Assembly: GCF_025231485.1 (NCBI RefSeq)
Contig: NZ_CP104003.1
Location: 3,100,001-3,164,000, forward strand
Source: Salinirubellus salinus
GTDB taxonomy: Archaea > Halobacteriota > Halobacteria > Halobacteriales > Haloarculaceae
Length of the DNA stretch: 64,000 nt
Reading direction: 5' to 3'
The notes under the pieces were generated by a model, which was not told the DNA's origin, ran no database searches, and saw only the letters and a list, made by a program, of their open reading frames with translations. Both the position numbers and the translations under genes were made by a program. This document shows, one piece after another, positions 56,429 through 64,000 of this stretch (position 1 is its first letter; each line of letters begins with the position of its first letter).

Positions 56429-58528
56429 CTAGTCGCGCCGGCCCTGGTGGCCGGGGTAGTCCCGCTCGAACCGGTCCTCGATCTCGTCGCGCGAGAACTC
56501 CAGCAGCACGGGCCGCCCGTGCGGGCACGCGTAGGGGTTCTCGCAGGCGTCGAGTTCTTCCAGCAGCGAGACGACCGTCCCCTCCCCGAGCGACTCGTTG
56601 CCCTTGATGGCGGGGTAGCAGGCCATGTCGCCCAGCAGGTGGTCGACCGCCTCCGAGACGGTCTCGGCGGGGTCGCCGTGCACGAGGTCAGAGAGCAGGT
56701 CACGGACCAGCTCGGGGGCCTCCGCGTCGGCCAGCGTCGCCGGCACCGTCCGCACCGCCACCGTCCGGTCGTCGACGAGGTCCGCGCGGAACCCCAGCCG
56801 TGAGAGCGCCTCGCGCCCGTCACGGAACAGGTCGGCCTCCCGCGCGGTCACCTCGACCTCGACCGGCGAGACGAGCGTCTGGGTCGCCACGTCGCCGGCG
56901 AAGCGCTCGCGCAGCGCCTCGTAGTTCACCCGCTCGTCCGCCGCGTGCTGGTCGATCAGCAGGAGGCCGTCGTCGGTCTCCGCGACGAGGTAGGTGTCGT
57001 CGTACTGCCCGAGTACCCGCATCGCGGGCAGGCGGTCGAACGCGGGGGTCTCGACGGTCTCCGAAGTGTCGGCACCGTCCCCGAGCGTGGCCTGTGCGGG
57101 ACGCTCGCTGAACCGGCGGTGCGGGTCGTCGGCCACGGTGGTCGTCGTCCCGTCCCGGTCGGCCGTCTGCGCCGGCTCCGACGCGGGGGCCGGCTCTGGT
57201 TCCGAGTCCGCACCCGTGTCGTCGCCGTCGTCGTCGGCTCGCCACCGCGTCTCCGGGCCGAACTCGACGCTCGCCTCGCGCTCTGCGGGCGGGGCGGGGC
57301 GGTCCACGTCGTCGCCCGGCGCGGGGTCGAGGTCCACGCCGTCCTCGTCCACGGACTCGTCACGCCACCGACCCGCCGCCCGCCGCGGCTCCGCGCCCGT
57401 CCCGGCCAGCGAGTCCGACTCCCTGACCGCCCGCTCGGGCGATATCTCGGTCTGCTCGGCCTGCGAGCGCCCACGCGGAGCCGACGAGCGAACGAGACCC
57501 GCATCGAGGAGGGCGTCACGGACCGCCGTCCGGACCTGCCGACGTACCGCGTCCTCGTCGCTGAACCGGACCTCCATCTTCCGGGGGTGGACGTTCACGT
57601 CGACCGACCCGGGGTCGAGGTCGAGCGACACCACCGCGAACGGGTAGCGGTCCGGCGCGAGTTGCGTGTCGTAGGCCGCCACGACGGCCTCCCGGACGGC
57701 GCTCGCGGTCACGTACCGCCCGTTGACGAACACGGTGAGGTAGTCCCGCGAGGCACGGGTCGTCTCGGGGTGCGAGACGAGGCCCGACACGCCCCCGAGC
57801 GGCCCCTCGCCGCTCCCCTCGACGGGGACCATGTTCGCGGCCACCTCCCGGCCGTACACCGAGAGCACCGCGGCCTGCAGGTCGCCCTGCCCCGTCGTGG
57901 CGAACGTCTCGCGGTCCCCGTGTTCCAGCGTCACCGCCACGTCCGGGTTGGCCAGCGCGTACCCCGTCACGACGCGGTTGACGTGGGCGAACTCCGTCGA
58001 GTCCTGCTTGAGGTACTTCCGGCGCGCCGGGACGTTGTAGAACAGGTCCCGGACCTCCACCGTGGTCCCCTCGGGACACCCCACGGGCGAGACGTCCGTC
58101 ACCTCGCCGCCCTCGACCGTGAGTTCGGTCCCCGTCGCCGTCCCCTGCTTTCGGGTGCGTACCGTCAGCCGCGAGACGCCGCCGATGGCGTAGAGCGCCT
58201 CGCCCCGGAAGCCGAGCGTCCCGATGCCGGACTCGAGGTCGTCGATGTCACGGAGCTTCGAGGTGGTGTGTTCCTTCACCGCCTCGCGGACCTCGCGTTC
58301 GGTCATCCCGCGCCCGTCGTCGCGGACGGTGATGGCTCCCTTCCCGCCGTCGTCGACGGTGACGGTGACCCGCGAAGCGTCGGCGTCGATGGCGTTCTCG
58401 ACGAGTTCCTTCACCGCCGAGGCGGGCCGCTCCACGACCTCGCCGGCGGCTATCTGGCGGACGGTGGCGTCGTCCAGTCGGCGTATCTCTCCCTCCCCCT
58501 CGCGCTCGTCGGACTCGGACTCGCCCAT
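56429..58528 (-). CDS. mutL: DNA mismatch repair protein MutL
   Basis: 699 aa. GHKL ATPase with I-R-R-L-D-D-A-T-V-R-Q-I-A-A-G-E-V, N-A-I-D-A-D-A, D-D-G-R-G-M, G-T-L-G-F-R-G-E-A-L. After an acidic linker (about 340-500) comes the C-terminal domain with endonuclease motif D526-Q-H-A-x2-E-x4-E537 (D-Q-H-A-A-D-E-R-V-N-Y-E), A-C-Y-P-A-I-K and C-P-H-G-R-P near 669. So it is an endonuclease-type MutL that nicks the strand. MutS is not in the window. Start ATG at 58526-58528. Confidence 0.97.
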   Translation of the reverse strand: MGESESDEREGEGEIRRLDDATVRQIAAGEVVERPASAVKELVENAIDADASRVTVTVDDGGKGAITVRDDGRGMTEREVREAVKEHTTSKLRDIDDLESGIGTLGFRGEALYAIGGVSRLTVRTRKQGTATGTELTVEGGEVTDVSPVGCPEGTTVEVRDLFYNVPARRKYLKQDSTEFAHVNRVVTGYALANPDVAVTLEHGDRETFATTGQGDLQAAVLSVYGREVAANMVPVEGSGEGPLGGVSGLVSHPETTRASRDYLTVFVNGRYVTASAVREAVVAAYDTQLAPDRYPFAVVSLDLDPGSVDVNVHPRKMEVRFSDEDAVRRQVRTAVRDALLDAGLVRSSAPRGRSQAEQTEISPERAVRESDSLAGTGAEPRRAAGRWRDESVDEDGVDLDPAPGDDVDRPAPPAEREASVEFGPETRWRADDDGDDTGADSEPEPAPASEPAQTADRDGTTTTVADDPHRRFSERPAQATLGDGADTSETVETPAFDRLPAMRVLGQYDDTYLVAETDDGLLLIDQHAADERVNYEALRERFAGDVATQTLVSPVEVEVTAREADLFRDGREALSRLGFRADLVDDRTVAVRTVPATLADAEAPELVRDLLSDLVHGDPAETVSEAVDHLLGDMACYPAIKGNESLGEGTVVSLLEELDACENPYACPHGRPVLLEFSRDEIEDRFERDYPGHQGRRD

Positions 58529-58660
58529 TCGTCGGGAGAGATGGGTCTGTCCGTCATCAATGCCCCGGCCGCGACTGGCGGCGATTCGGCCCCGCCGTTC
58601 GCCACGGCACGGTTCCTCGACACCCGCGTGTCGGTCGCTTCGCCCAGTCCCGCTCGCGGC

Positions 58661-58966
58661 CTACATCAACTGCGACTTCTCCGCCACGTCGTACTTGTAG
58701 AGTTCGACCGGCCCGCCCGCGAAGCCTCCGACCTTCCCCTGGAACGCCTCGAAGTGCTCGCTCGTCATGTGGGCGTTCACGGCGTCCTCGTCCTCGTACT
58801 CCTCGAAGATGCGGACGGTGTGCTCGTCGTCCACGTCCGTCGTCACGCGGTAGTCGACGACGCCGTCCTCCTCGCGGGAGGCCTCGCCGAGTTCGGTGAG
58901 CGCCTCCATCGCCGCGTCGCGTTCGTCCGGGTCGATCGGGATGATGGCGTACTGGACTATCGTCAT
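58661..58966 (-). CDS. Putative quinol monooxygenase (ABM domain)
   Basis: 101 aa, one antibiotic-biosynthesis monooxygenase-type ferredoxin fold: M-T-I-V-Q-Y-A-I-I-P-I-D-P, E-D-G-V-V-D-Y-R-V-T-T-D, F-E-E-Y-E-D-E-D-A-V-N-A-H-M-T-S-E-H-F. Y-E-D/S-x-x-A-x-x-x-H is the common ABM motif. Dimeric cofactor-free monooxygenases have this fold; whether this one is active is not known. Promoter CTTTTTG is about 25-30 bases before the ATG. Confidence 0.85.
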   Translation of the reverse strand: MTIVQYAIIPIDPDERDAAMEALTELGEASREEDGVVDYRVTTDVDDEHTVRIFEEYEDEDAVNAHMTSEHFEAFQGKVGGFAGGPVELYKYDVAEKSQLM

Positions 58967-58990
58967 CGTCCGTCCGTCGCCGGCGGGGGT

Positions 58991-58997
58991 CAAAAAG
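58991..58997 (-). promoter_or_regulatory. TATA-like box of the ABM gene
   Basis: Minus-strand CTTTTTG lies 25-31 bases upstream of the ATG at 58966, as in the leaderless pattern seen through the window. Confidence 0.4.
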
Positions 58998-59068
58998 GTA
59001 CGTCGGGGGGTGCGCGGACGGGTGTCGTCGGGGGGGTTTACTACACTCCCCCCTGAACGCCCGCCCAC

Positions 59069-59614
59069 ATGTACGGGGGGCACTACCCGCCGCTGGCGTT
59101 CGACGCGCGGGCCCGACCGCCGCCGCTCCGCTTCGAGGACCGGACCGGGCGCACCATCGACATCCGCGAGTACGGCGACGGCCCCGTCGACGACGAGTAC
59201 GGCGCGCTGGTCGGGTGTTACCTGACGTTCGCCCCCCGCCACCGCTCGTTCGGCCTGCCTCCCACCGACGAGGACCGCATCCGCGCGTGGCAGGACACCA
59301 TCCTCCGGGGCCACTGCGTCGTCGCGTGGCACGGCGACCGGGCGGTGGGTCAGGCCGTCCTCGTCCCCGACGGCGAGGGGGACCACGAGTTCGCCATCTT
59401 CGTCCACCAGGACTACCACGCGGCCGGTATAGGGACCCAGCTCACCCACGCCGTCCTCGCGCTGGGTCGCGACCGGGGCGTCGACCGGGTCTGGCTGCTC
59501 GTCGAGGGGTCGAACCGCGACGCCGTGCAACTCTACCGCGAGGTGGGGTTCACCCTCCGCGACCGACAGGGGCCGGAACTCGAGATGTGGCTGGACATCG
59601 TCGCGGCCGCCTGA
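59069..59614 (+). CDS. GNAT family N-acetyltransferase (paralogue of the 46-630 gene)
   Basis: 181 aa. Acetyl-CoA loop Q114-D-Y-H-A-A-G-I-G-T-Q-L, then D-R-V-W-L-L-V-E-G-S-N-R-D-A-V-Q-L-Y-R-E-V-G-F. It shares F-E-D-R-x-G-R-x-I, the D-E-x-x-x-x-W segment, V-G-x-A-x-L-V-P-D-G, A-I-F-V and D-R-V-W-L-x-V-E with the other gene. The N-terminus is different (M-Y-G-G-H-Y-P-P-L). GGTTTACTAC at 59035-59044 is a TATA-like box 25-34 bases before the ATG. Substrate unknown. Confidence 0.88.
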   Translation: MYGGHYPPLAFDARARPPPLRFEDRTGRTIDIREYGDGPVDDEYGALVGCYLTFAPRHRSFGLPPTDEDRIRAWQDTILRGHCVVAWHGDRAVGQAVLVPDGEGDHEFAIFVHQDYHAAGIGTQLTHAVLALGRDRGVDRVWLLVEGSNRDAVQLYREVGFTLRDRQGPELEMWLDIVAAA

Positions 59615-59631
59615 GCCGCCGATCCCGGAGC

Positions 59632-60177
59632 CTACAGTCCCTCGAGGTCCCAGCCGACGAACTCGCCCTCCGGTTCGACCGCCAGCGCCTCCAGCGCCCG
59701 CGCGGTCATGAGGTACTGGCCGGCCAGCAGCGTCACGCCGACGACCGTCCGGTCGTCGACCCACTCGCGCTCGGCGAACGCCGCGTACGTCGCGTCGTCG
59801 ACCTCGCCGGTCACGACGGCCCGGGCGTAGCACGCCAGCGCCTCGTCGTCAGCGTCGAACGCGTCGAACTCGCCCGCGCGTACCGTCAGTATCTCCGTCT
59901 CGGTCAGCCCGAACTCGAGGCCGAGCGGGACGTGCTGGTGCCACTCGTAGACGGCGTCGAGTTCGCTCGCGACGGTGAGGACGACGAGTTCGACCGCGCG
60001 GCGGTCGAGGCCGGCCTCGCGCCACAGCGTCGACCCCCAGCGCATGTACGACTGGAGGACTGGTGGGTCGTTCGCGAACGCGCGGAAGATGTGCAGCGGG
60101 CCGAGGCTGTTGTCCTCCAGCAGCGAGGCGTACTCGTCTGGCAGGTCCTCGGACTCGAGGTACGGGACGCGGGCCAT
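59632..60177 (-). CDS. AhpD/carboxymuconolactone decarboxylase-like protein without CxxC
   Basis: 181 aa. The helical CMD fold is clear: L-D-R-R-A-V-E-L-V-V-L-T-V-A-S, V-Y-E-W-H-Q-H-V-P-L-G-L-E-F-G-L. The C-x-x-C-x-x-x-H of AhpD peroxidases is replaced by Y-E-W-H-Q-H, so the usual thiol mechanism is absent; many decarboxylase-type members have this form. The N-terminus (M-A-R-V-P-Y-L-E-S-E-D-L) is the common start of this subfamily. The substrate is unknown. Confidence 0.88.
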   Translation of the reverse strand: MARVPYLESEDLPDEYASLLEDNSLGPLHIFRAFANDPPVLQSYMRWGSTLWREAGLDRRAVELVVLTVASELDAVYEWHQHVPLGLEFGLTETEILTVRAGEFDAFDADDEALACYARAVVTGEVDDATYAAFAEREWVDDRTVVGVTLLAGQYLMTARALEALAVEPEGEFVGWDLEGL

Positions 60178-60215
60178 GCCACCTGCTGGCGTGCCGGTGA
60201 GAAAACCCTCTCTCC

Positions 60216-60611
60216 TCAGGGTGCCGGGTCGTCTACCGCCCGACGGAGGGCGCGGCGCTGGCGCCGCCGCTCCAGTCGCTTCCGTGCTCCCTCGGGCGTG
60301 ACCCACGCGTGGTCGTCGTGCTCGTCGCTCAACTCGACGCCACGGGCCTCCACGCGCCCCCGGTAGTAGACGAAGAACTTCCCGCGCTTCTTCGAGCGGC
60401 GCTTGGCCGCGGTGAACACGGGTGCCTCGACGGTCGGTGAGAGGCCGGTCTCCTCGCGGATCTCGCGGCTCAGCGCCTCGACGGCACGCTCACCGGCGTC
60501 TACCTTCCCGCCGGGGAACTCCCACCGCTCTGCCTTCGAGTCGTGGACGAGGAGCAATTCCGGGCCGTCGAAGAGCAGCGCCTTCTGCGTGACGACGAAC
60601 GTTCGGGGCAT
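60216..60611 (-). CDS. NUDIX hydrolase
   Basis: 131 aa. Full Nudix box G-x5-E-x7-R-E-U-x-E-E-x-G-U: G-G-K-V-D-A-G-E-R-A-V-E-A-L-S-R-E-I-R-E, then E-T-G-L. MutT-like hydrolysis of a nucleoside diphosphate-linked compound is expected; the rest of the pocket does not fix which. The C-terminus is strongly basic (R-K-R-L-E-R-R-R-Q-R-R-A-L-R-R), unusual for a haloarchaeal protein, perhaps for nucleic acid contact. Zero bases separate it from the TRAM gene upstream, so they share an operon. Confidence 0.93.
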   Translation of the reverse strand: MPRTFVVTQKALLFDGPELLLVHDSKAERWEFPGGKVDAGERAVEALSREIREETGLSPTVEAPVFTAAKRRSKKRGKFFVYYRGRVEARGVELSDEHDDHAWVTPEGARKRLERRRQRRALRRAVDDPAP

Positions 60612-60959
60612 CTACGCCCTCCCGACCGTCGTAGCGTCGGCGGAGGTACGTCCGCGGTTGAACGAGAGCACCTTCGCCCGTATCACGTCTCCCACCTCGA
60701 CGCCGTCCGGGACGTCCTCGGCGAACAGGACGAACCCCTCCACCTTCCCGACGGCGACGCGCGCTCCGGAGTGGTGGTCGGTGAACTCCGTGACGCCGAA
60801 CTCGTACGTCTCGCCGAGTTCGACCGGCGGCTCGCGTTCCCGTGCGGCCTCGTGTGCGCGCTGCGACTCGCTCGCGTCGCTCGTCCGGCGCCGCAGCGCC
60901 ACGGCGCCACCCGCCACGGCGAGCACGCCCGCGCCGGCGGCGAGGTAGAGTTCCAGCAT
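60612..60959 (-). CDS. TRAM-domain protein with N-terminal membrane helix
   Basis: 115 aa. Residues 1-22 (M-L-E-L-Y-L-A-A-G-A-G-V-L-A-V-A-G-G-A-V-A-L) form one membrane helix followed by R-R-R. The TRAM domain (residues 48-108) is V-E-L-G-E-T-Y-E-F-G-V-T-E-F-T, G-A-R-V-A-V-G-K-V-E-G-F-V-L-F and V-G-D-V-I-R-A-K-V. TRAM domains bind RNA; archaeal single-TRAM proteins are RNA chaperones, but they are usually soluble. Membrane tethering next to a Nudix gene is unusual. Confidence 0.85.
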   Translation of the reverse strand: MLELYLAAGAGVLAVAGGAVALRRRTSDASESQRAHEAAREREPPVELGETYEFGVTEFTDHHSGARVAVGKVEGFVLFAEDVPDGVEVGDVIRAKVLSFNRGRTSADATTVGRA

Positions 60960-61035
60960 ACGCGACCCGTCGGCGCGGGGGAGCGTCAACCCTTCGAGCC
61001 ATGCATCGCGGGCCGCGAACCGAGCGGCGGCGGGC

Positions 61036-61680
61036 CTACTCGACCGTGGCCCCCGCGTTGGCCGCGTACACCGCCTGGTCGCGCTCGTCGCCGAAGTAGG
61101 CGTACAGCTCCACGTCGCAGGTACACTCGGCGTCGAAACCGCACTCTGGGCAGTCCCACTCCTCGCCGAAGTAGCCCTCGAACGTGGCGACGCGACTGTT
61201 CGCGTACTGGTCGACCAGCCGCCGGTTGGCGGGGTTCTCGCGGACCCACGCGACGACGAGCGCCGGCGGGTCGGCGAACAGCGGGGCGACGGCCTTCGCG
61301 CCCAGTTCGGTTCCGATACCGCGCGAGCGCATCGACGGGTCGACCGCGATGACCTTGAAGAACGACACCGGGAAGTCGGCCGCGCGGAGCGGGGTCCGGG
61401 CCAGCACCTCGTCGACGGCGACCGAGAGTTCGTCGTCGAACGCCTCGCGGTCGAATCGGCCGGTGATGGCGAAGCCGTTCACCGTCCAGTCGGTTCGTTC
61501 GAGGTCCGCCACGTCCGTCACCTCGACGACGCCGGGGACGCCGTCGGCCCGCTCGCGGTGGACGAACAGGTGCTTGTCGGCTGCTTCGACGTACGGCCGG
61601 AACGCGTCGGGGTCCGTGATGTACGTCGGGCTGGTCGTCTCGGTACTCAGCGACACCAGTTGACTGTCCGTTCGGGACAT
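61036..61680 (-). CDS. GNAT family acetyltransferase with C-terminal zinc-binding end
   Basis: 214 aa. Central GNAT motif V-I-A-V-D-P-S-M-R-S-R-G-I-G-T-E-L-G (R-x-x-G-x-G loop), with W-V-R-E-N-P-A-N-R-R-L. The C-terminus has C-P-E-C-G-F-D-A-E-C-T-C, four cysteines that would hold one zinc. Then D-V-E-L-Y-A-Y-F-G-D-E-R. A Zn ribbon at the end of a GNAT domain is found in haloarchaeal members. Substrate unknown. Start MSRTDSQ at 61678-61680. Confidence 0.85.
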   Translation of the reverse strand: MSRTDSQLVSLSTETTSPTYITDPDAFRPYVEAADKHLFVHRERADGVPGVVEVTDVADLERTDWTVNGFAITGRFDREAFDDELSVAVDEVLARTPLRAADFPVSFFKVIAVDPSMRSRGIGTELGAKAVAPLFADPPALVVAWVRENPANRRLVDQYANSRVATFEGYFGEEWDCPECGFDAECTCDVELYAYFGDERDQAVYAANAGATVE

Positions 61681-61757
61681 GCGCGTGTGCCGACGACCCA
61701 CGGACGCAAGGCTCTCCGGGGCGGGTCCGACTCGTGAACGGGCACCCGGTGTCCAGT

Positions 61758-63560
61758 TCAGCGCCGGCCGCCGGGGTCGTCCGGATGGGGCGGGCCGGGG
61801 TGGTCGAGGGCGTCGGGGTCGTCGGCCCCCGGTTCGACCGCGGTCTCGGCCCCGGTCACCCGGACCCTGACCCCGTCGGCGTGGGGTTCGGCCTCGACCT
61901 CCCAGTGGTGGACCTGCGCCAGCGTGCGGGCCACGACGAGTCCGAGTCCCGTCACCTCGTAGTGGCTGGTCTGGCCGTGTTCGAGCAGCATCTCGCAGTC
62001 GCCCGGCGGTATCGACCCGGCGTCGTCGGTCAGTTCCAGCCCGTCGTCGGTCACGCGGACCCGGACCTCGACCGGCTCACCCTCGTCGACCCGGTCGAGC
62101 GACGACTGGAACACCGACCGGAGCAGGATGGCGACCCGGAGCCGGTCGCCGTAGACGACGCCCGGCCGGTCGACCGTCACCCGGAGGGGGTCGTCCTCCA
62201 GCAGCGAGCGGGCCGACTCGACGGCCGCCACCACGTCCACGGGCTCGAACGAGGTGACGGTCTTGCTGTCGCGCATCACCCGCAGGAAGTCGCCGACGAT
62301 ACCGTCCATCCGTTCGGCGTGCCGGGTCACCTGCGCGAGACTCTCGGACACGAGCGTGTGGTCGTACTCGGCACGCCCCTCCTCGACCGCCTCGAGGTGC
62401 GACCCGAGGACGTCGGTGAACCCCGACACCGCGCCCAGCGGGTTCCGGAGGTTGTGCGCCGCGGTCCGGGCGAACTCGTCGAGTTGCTCGTTCTGCCGCT
62501 CGAGTTCGCGTCGCGACCGGACCGCCTCGGTCACGTCCCGGAACACGAGCGTGTGGCCGAGCAGGTGGGCGCCGGACTCGACCGGCGAGACCGACAGCGT
62601 GTAGCGTCGGTCGTCGCGTTCGTCGGTGACCTCCAGCACCCCCTCCTCCGCTCGCTCTCTCTCGACCGCCTCGGTGACGGCCCCGGCGACGACGGGCGCG
62701 ACCGTCTCGACCGGCTCGTAGACCACCGCCTCGCCCGCCTCGGCGTCGGTGAACGTCTCGACGAACGCCGGGTTCACGTCCACCACGCGGCCCGTCTTGT
62801 CGACGGTCAGGATGGGGTCCCTGATGGCGGTGACGACGGTCCGGCGGGCGACGGGCGTCACGGTGAACAGGTCGTAGTTGAGCGCCGCGGCGGCCCCGAT
62901 GCCGGCCAGCGTCGCCCCGAGCGGCATGTACAGCGGGTTGTGGTCGATGGGGACGGTGACGAGGTACGGGAGGGCGTTGGCTCCGGCGAGCGCCGCCGCC
63001 CCGAACAGCAACGAGAGGATGGCCCGCGAGAGGTAGCGGGTGTCGTAGAGCAGCCTGACGAGCAGGCCGGTCCCGACGACGAACGGGACGTAGGAGGCCA
63101 CCGTGATGGCGTAGTGCAGCGGTCCCTTCACCGGCTCGTAGTGGACGAACGGGGTCGCGGCCAGCTCGAAGGCGGGGTAGACCAGCCCGTGGAGCGGGTT
63201 CGTCAGCGGGACCACCACCGCGACGAGGAGGAAGCCGGCGACGACCGCCTTGGCGGGCCGGTGGTCGCACAGCCAGTGGTCGGTGTACCGCGCGGCGAAC
63301 CACAGCCACCCGACGGCGGCCGCCGCCGGGAGCGCGAGTTCCAGCGCCGTCGCCACCTCGGTCACCGGTCGCGAGGCCGCGGCGGCGACGTGGGTGGCGG
63401 CGACGAGCGCGGACGTGCCCACGACGGCGAAGGTGTAGACGAACGGACGGGTCCCGCGGGCGTCGTAGCGGTCGTGGACCCACCCGACGGTGGCGAAGCT
63501 CACCACGGCGGCCAGTCCGAACGCGACGATGTAGGCGAACTGCGCCGACGTGATGTTCAC
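61758..63560 (-). CDS. Membrane sensor histidine kinase with PAS domain and weak N-box
   Basis: 600 aa, GTG start. Seven membrane helices in residues 1-230 (7TM-type sensor), PAS domain about 245-345 (L-T-V-D-K-T-G-R-V-V-D-V-N-P-A-F), phospho-acceptor H369 in A-A-H-N-L-R-N-P-L. The ATPase lid is G-L-G-L-V-V-A-R and D-D-A-G-S-I-P, but the N-box reads L-L-R-S-V-F-Q-S-S-L-D where kinases have N-x-x-x-N-A. Signal unknown. TATA-like sequence CTTACTTAAT lies about 20-30 bases upstream. No response regulator is adjacent. Confidence 0.9.
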   Translation of the reverse strand: MNITSAQFAYIVAFGLAAVVSFATVGWVHDRYDARGTRPFVYTFAVVGTSALVAATHVAAAASRPVTEVATALELALPAAAAVGWLWFAARYTDHWLCDHRPAKAVVAGFLLVAVVVPLTNPLHGLVYPAFELAATPFVHYEPVKGPLHYAITVASYVPFVVGTGLLVRLLYDTRYLSRAILSLLFGAAALAGANALPYLVTVPIDHNPLYMPLGATLAGIGAAAALNYDLFTVTPVARRTVVTAIRDPILTVDKTGRVVDVNPAFVETFTDAEAGEAVVYEPVETVAPVVAGAVTEAVERERAEEGVLEVTDERDDRRYTLSVSPVESGAHLLGHTLVFRDVTEAVRSRRELERQNEQLDEFARTAAHNLRNPLGAVSGFTDVLGSHLEAVEEGRAEYDHTLVSESLAQVTRHAERMDGIVGDFLRVMRDSKTVTSFEPVDVVAAVESARSLLEDDPLRVTVDRPGVVYGDRLRVAILLRSVFQSSLDRVDEGEPVEVRVRVTDDGLELTDDAGSIPPGDCEMLLEHGQTSHYEVTGLGLVVARTLAQVHHWEVEAEPHADGVRVRVTGAETAVEPGADDPDALDHPGPPHPDDPGGRR

Positions 63561-63773
63561 GAGCTAGCGCTCGGCCTGAAATTAAGTAAGCCTTTGTACA
63601 CAGGGTCACGTCGTGACCGGGTTCGCCGGTCGGCCAGCACGAGTCCCCGAGCCGAACAGCCGCACGTGCCGCACGTGTCCCGTCTTCTCTCGCGTGAGGC
63701 GGTGCCACGGCGGGAATACTGACCACTATCGAAACCTACACGGTTCCTACACGAGACGGCCTAGCCGACAGAG

Positions 63774-64000
63774 ATGACTCAGATCGACAAGCGACTCCAC
63801 GACCGGAAGTTCGTCCGGACGTTCTTCACGACGCCCACGGCCGAACAGGGCGACGACGACTCCGCGAAGAAGCTACGGGGCGCCATCGGCCTCCGCGGGA
63901 TGCAGGCCCCCGACGTGTGGGTCCCGGACAACGAGGACGCCACCGCGCCGAACATGCGCGACGAGGGTGCACGCAACATCGCCGAGGTCGTCGCCGAGGG
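63774..64000 (+). CDS. aceB: Malate synthase, haloarchaeal type (5' partial)
   Basis: The first 75 codons of a gene cut by the window edge. The start M-T-Q-I-D-K-R-L-H-D-R-K-F-V-R-T-F-F-T-T-P-T-A, then D-D-S-A-K-K-L-R-G-A, G-M-Q-A-P-D-V-W-V-P-D-N-E-D-A-T-A-P match what I know of the haloarchaeal malate synthase, an unusual form of the glyoxylate-cycle enzyme that condenses glyoxylate and acetyl-CoA. The full gene is not visible, so the assignment rests on the N-terminus. Isocitrate lyase, its usual neighbour, is not in the window. Confidence 0.82.
   Translation, partial: MTQIDKRLHDRKFVRTFFTTPTAEQGDDDSAKKLRGAIGLRGMQAPDVWVPDNEDATAPNMRDEGARNIAEVVAE

Overview
The window is chromosomal DNA from a halophilic archaeon (class Halobacteria). 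The signs are very high GC, strongly acidic predicted proteins rich in Asp and Glu, twin-arginine leaders on secreted proteins, two PGF-CTERM (archaeosortase) tails, many haloarchaea-only DUF families, and TATA-like boxes centred 25-30 bases before start codons, as expected for leaderless transcripts. I annotate 74 protein-coding genes, including 58-aa and 29-aa products and one partial gene at each edge. I see no rRNA, tRNA, CRISPR array, transposase or integrase. Most of the window looks like ordinary core chromosome.

Layout: (1) 1-4.4 kb: acetyltransferase/UspA operon, SHOCT and DUF5806 proteins, a glycerophosphodiesterase, a DUF1028 protein and the cell-division protein SepF. (2) 4.4-10.1 kb: a secreted CocE/S15-type hydrolase, an ABC-2 export pair, and small haloarchaeal proteins including a zinc-ribbon protein. 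(3) 10.3-15.7 kb: a winged-helix protein, an AT-rich probably acquired membrane gene, a YgfZ/GcvT-like protein, a geranylgeranyl-reductase-like flavoprotein and a BNR propeller. (4) 15.8-20.6 kb: uvrA, SnoaL and MaoC proteins, and a LURP-one protein. (5) 20.6-21.5 kb: two tandem paralogous mini membrane-protein genes between hairpin-rich inverted repeats. (6) 21.5-29.6 kb: SDR, a 5'-nucleotidase-like protein with an altered metal site, a PGF-CTERM LVIVD-repeat protein, a Tat hydrolase and 6-phosphogluconate dehydrogenase. (7) 29.7-33.3 kb: an E1-alpha/E1-beta/free lipoyl-domain operon, then an SPFH protein. (8) 33.3-41.7 kb: cupin and FilR1-type regulator (divergent, palindromic operator), DUF5784 and DUF5786, an NmrA-like epimerase, a YkgJ-type cysteine cluster protein and an MFS transporter. 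(9) 41.7-45.2 kb: a secretion module. A secreted short-leader protein and a DUF7344-type membrane regulator diverge from a DUF1102 protein and a signal peptidase I fused to an extracellular domain, with 21-bp repeats between. (10) 45.2-56.4 kb: Fe-S helicase, PQQ-type lipoprotein, an acyl-CoA/crotonase/amidohydrolase/SDR stretch, PsiE, a PGF-CTERM protein and a PfkB kinase. (11) 56.4-64 kb: mutL, monooxygenase, a second acetyltransferase paralogue, AhpD-like, Nudix and TRAM proteins, a histidine kinase with a weak ATP lid, and the start of haloarchaeal malate synthase.

Metabolically, the window suggests an aerobic heterotroph with an oxidative pentose-phosphate enzyme, a 2-oxoacid dehydrogenase-type E1, acyl-CoA oxidation enzymes and a glyoxylate-cycle gene. 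Repair is represented by UvrA, MutL and an XPD/DinG-like helicase. The observations most worth following are the signal-peptidase/DUF1102 module, the metallophosphatase with substituted metal ligands, the orphan E1-lipoyl operon and the inverted-repeat cassette around the twin small membrane genes.
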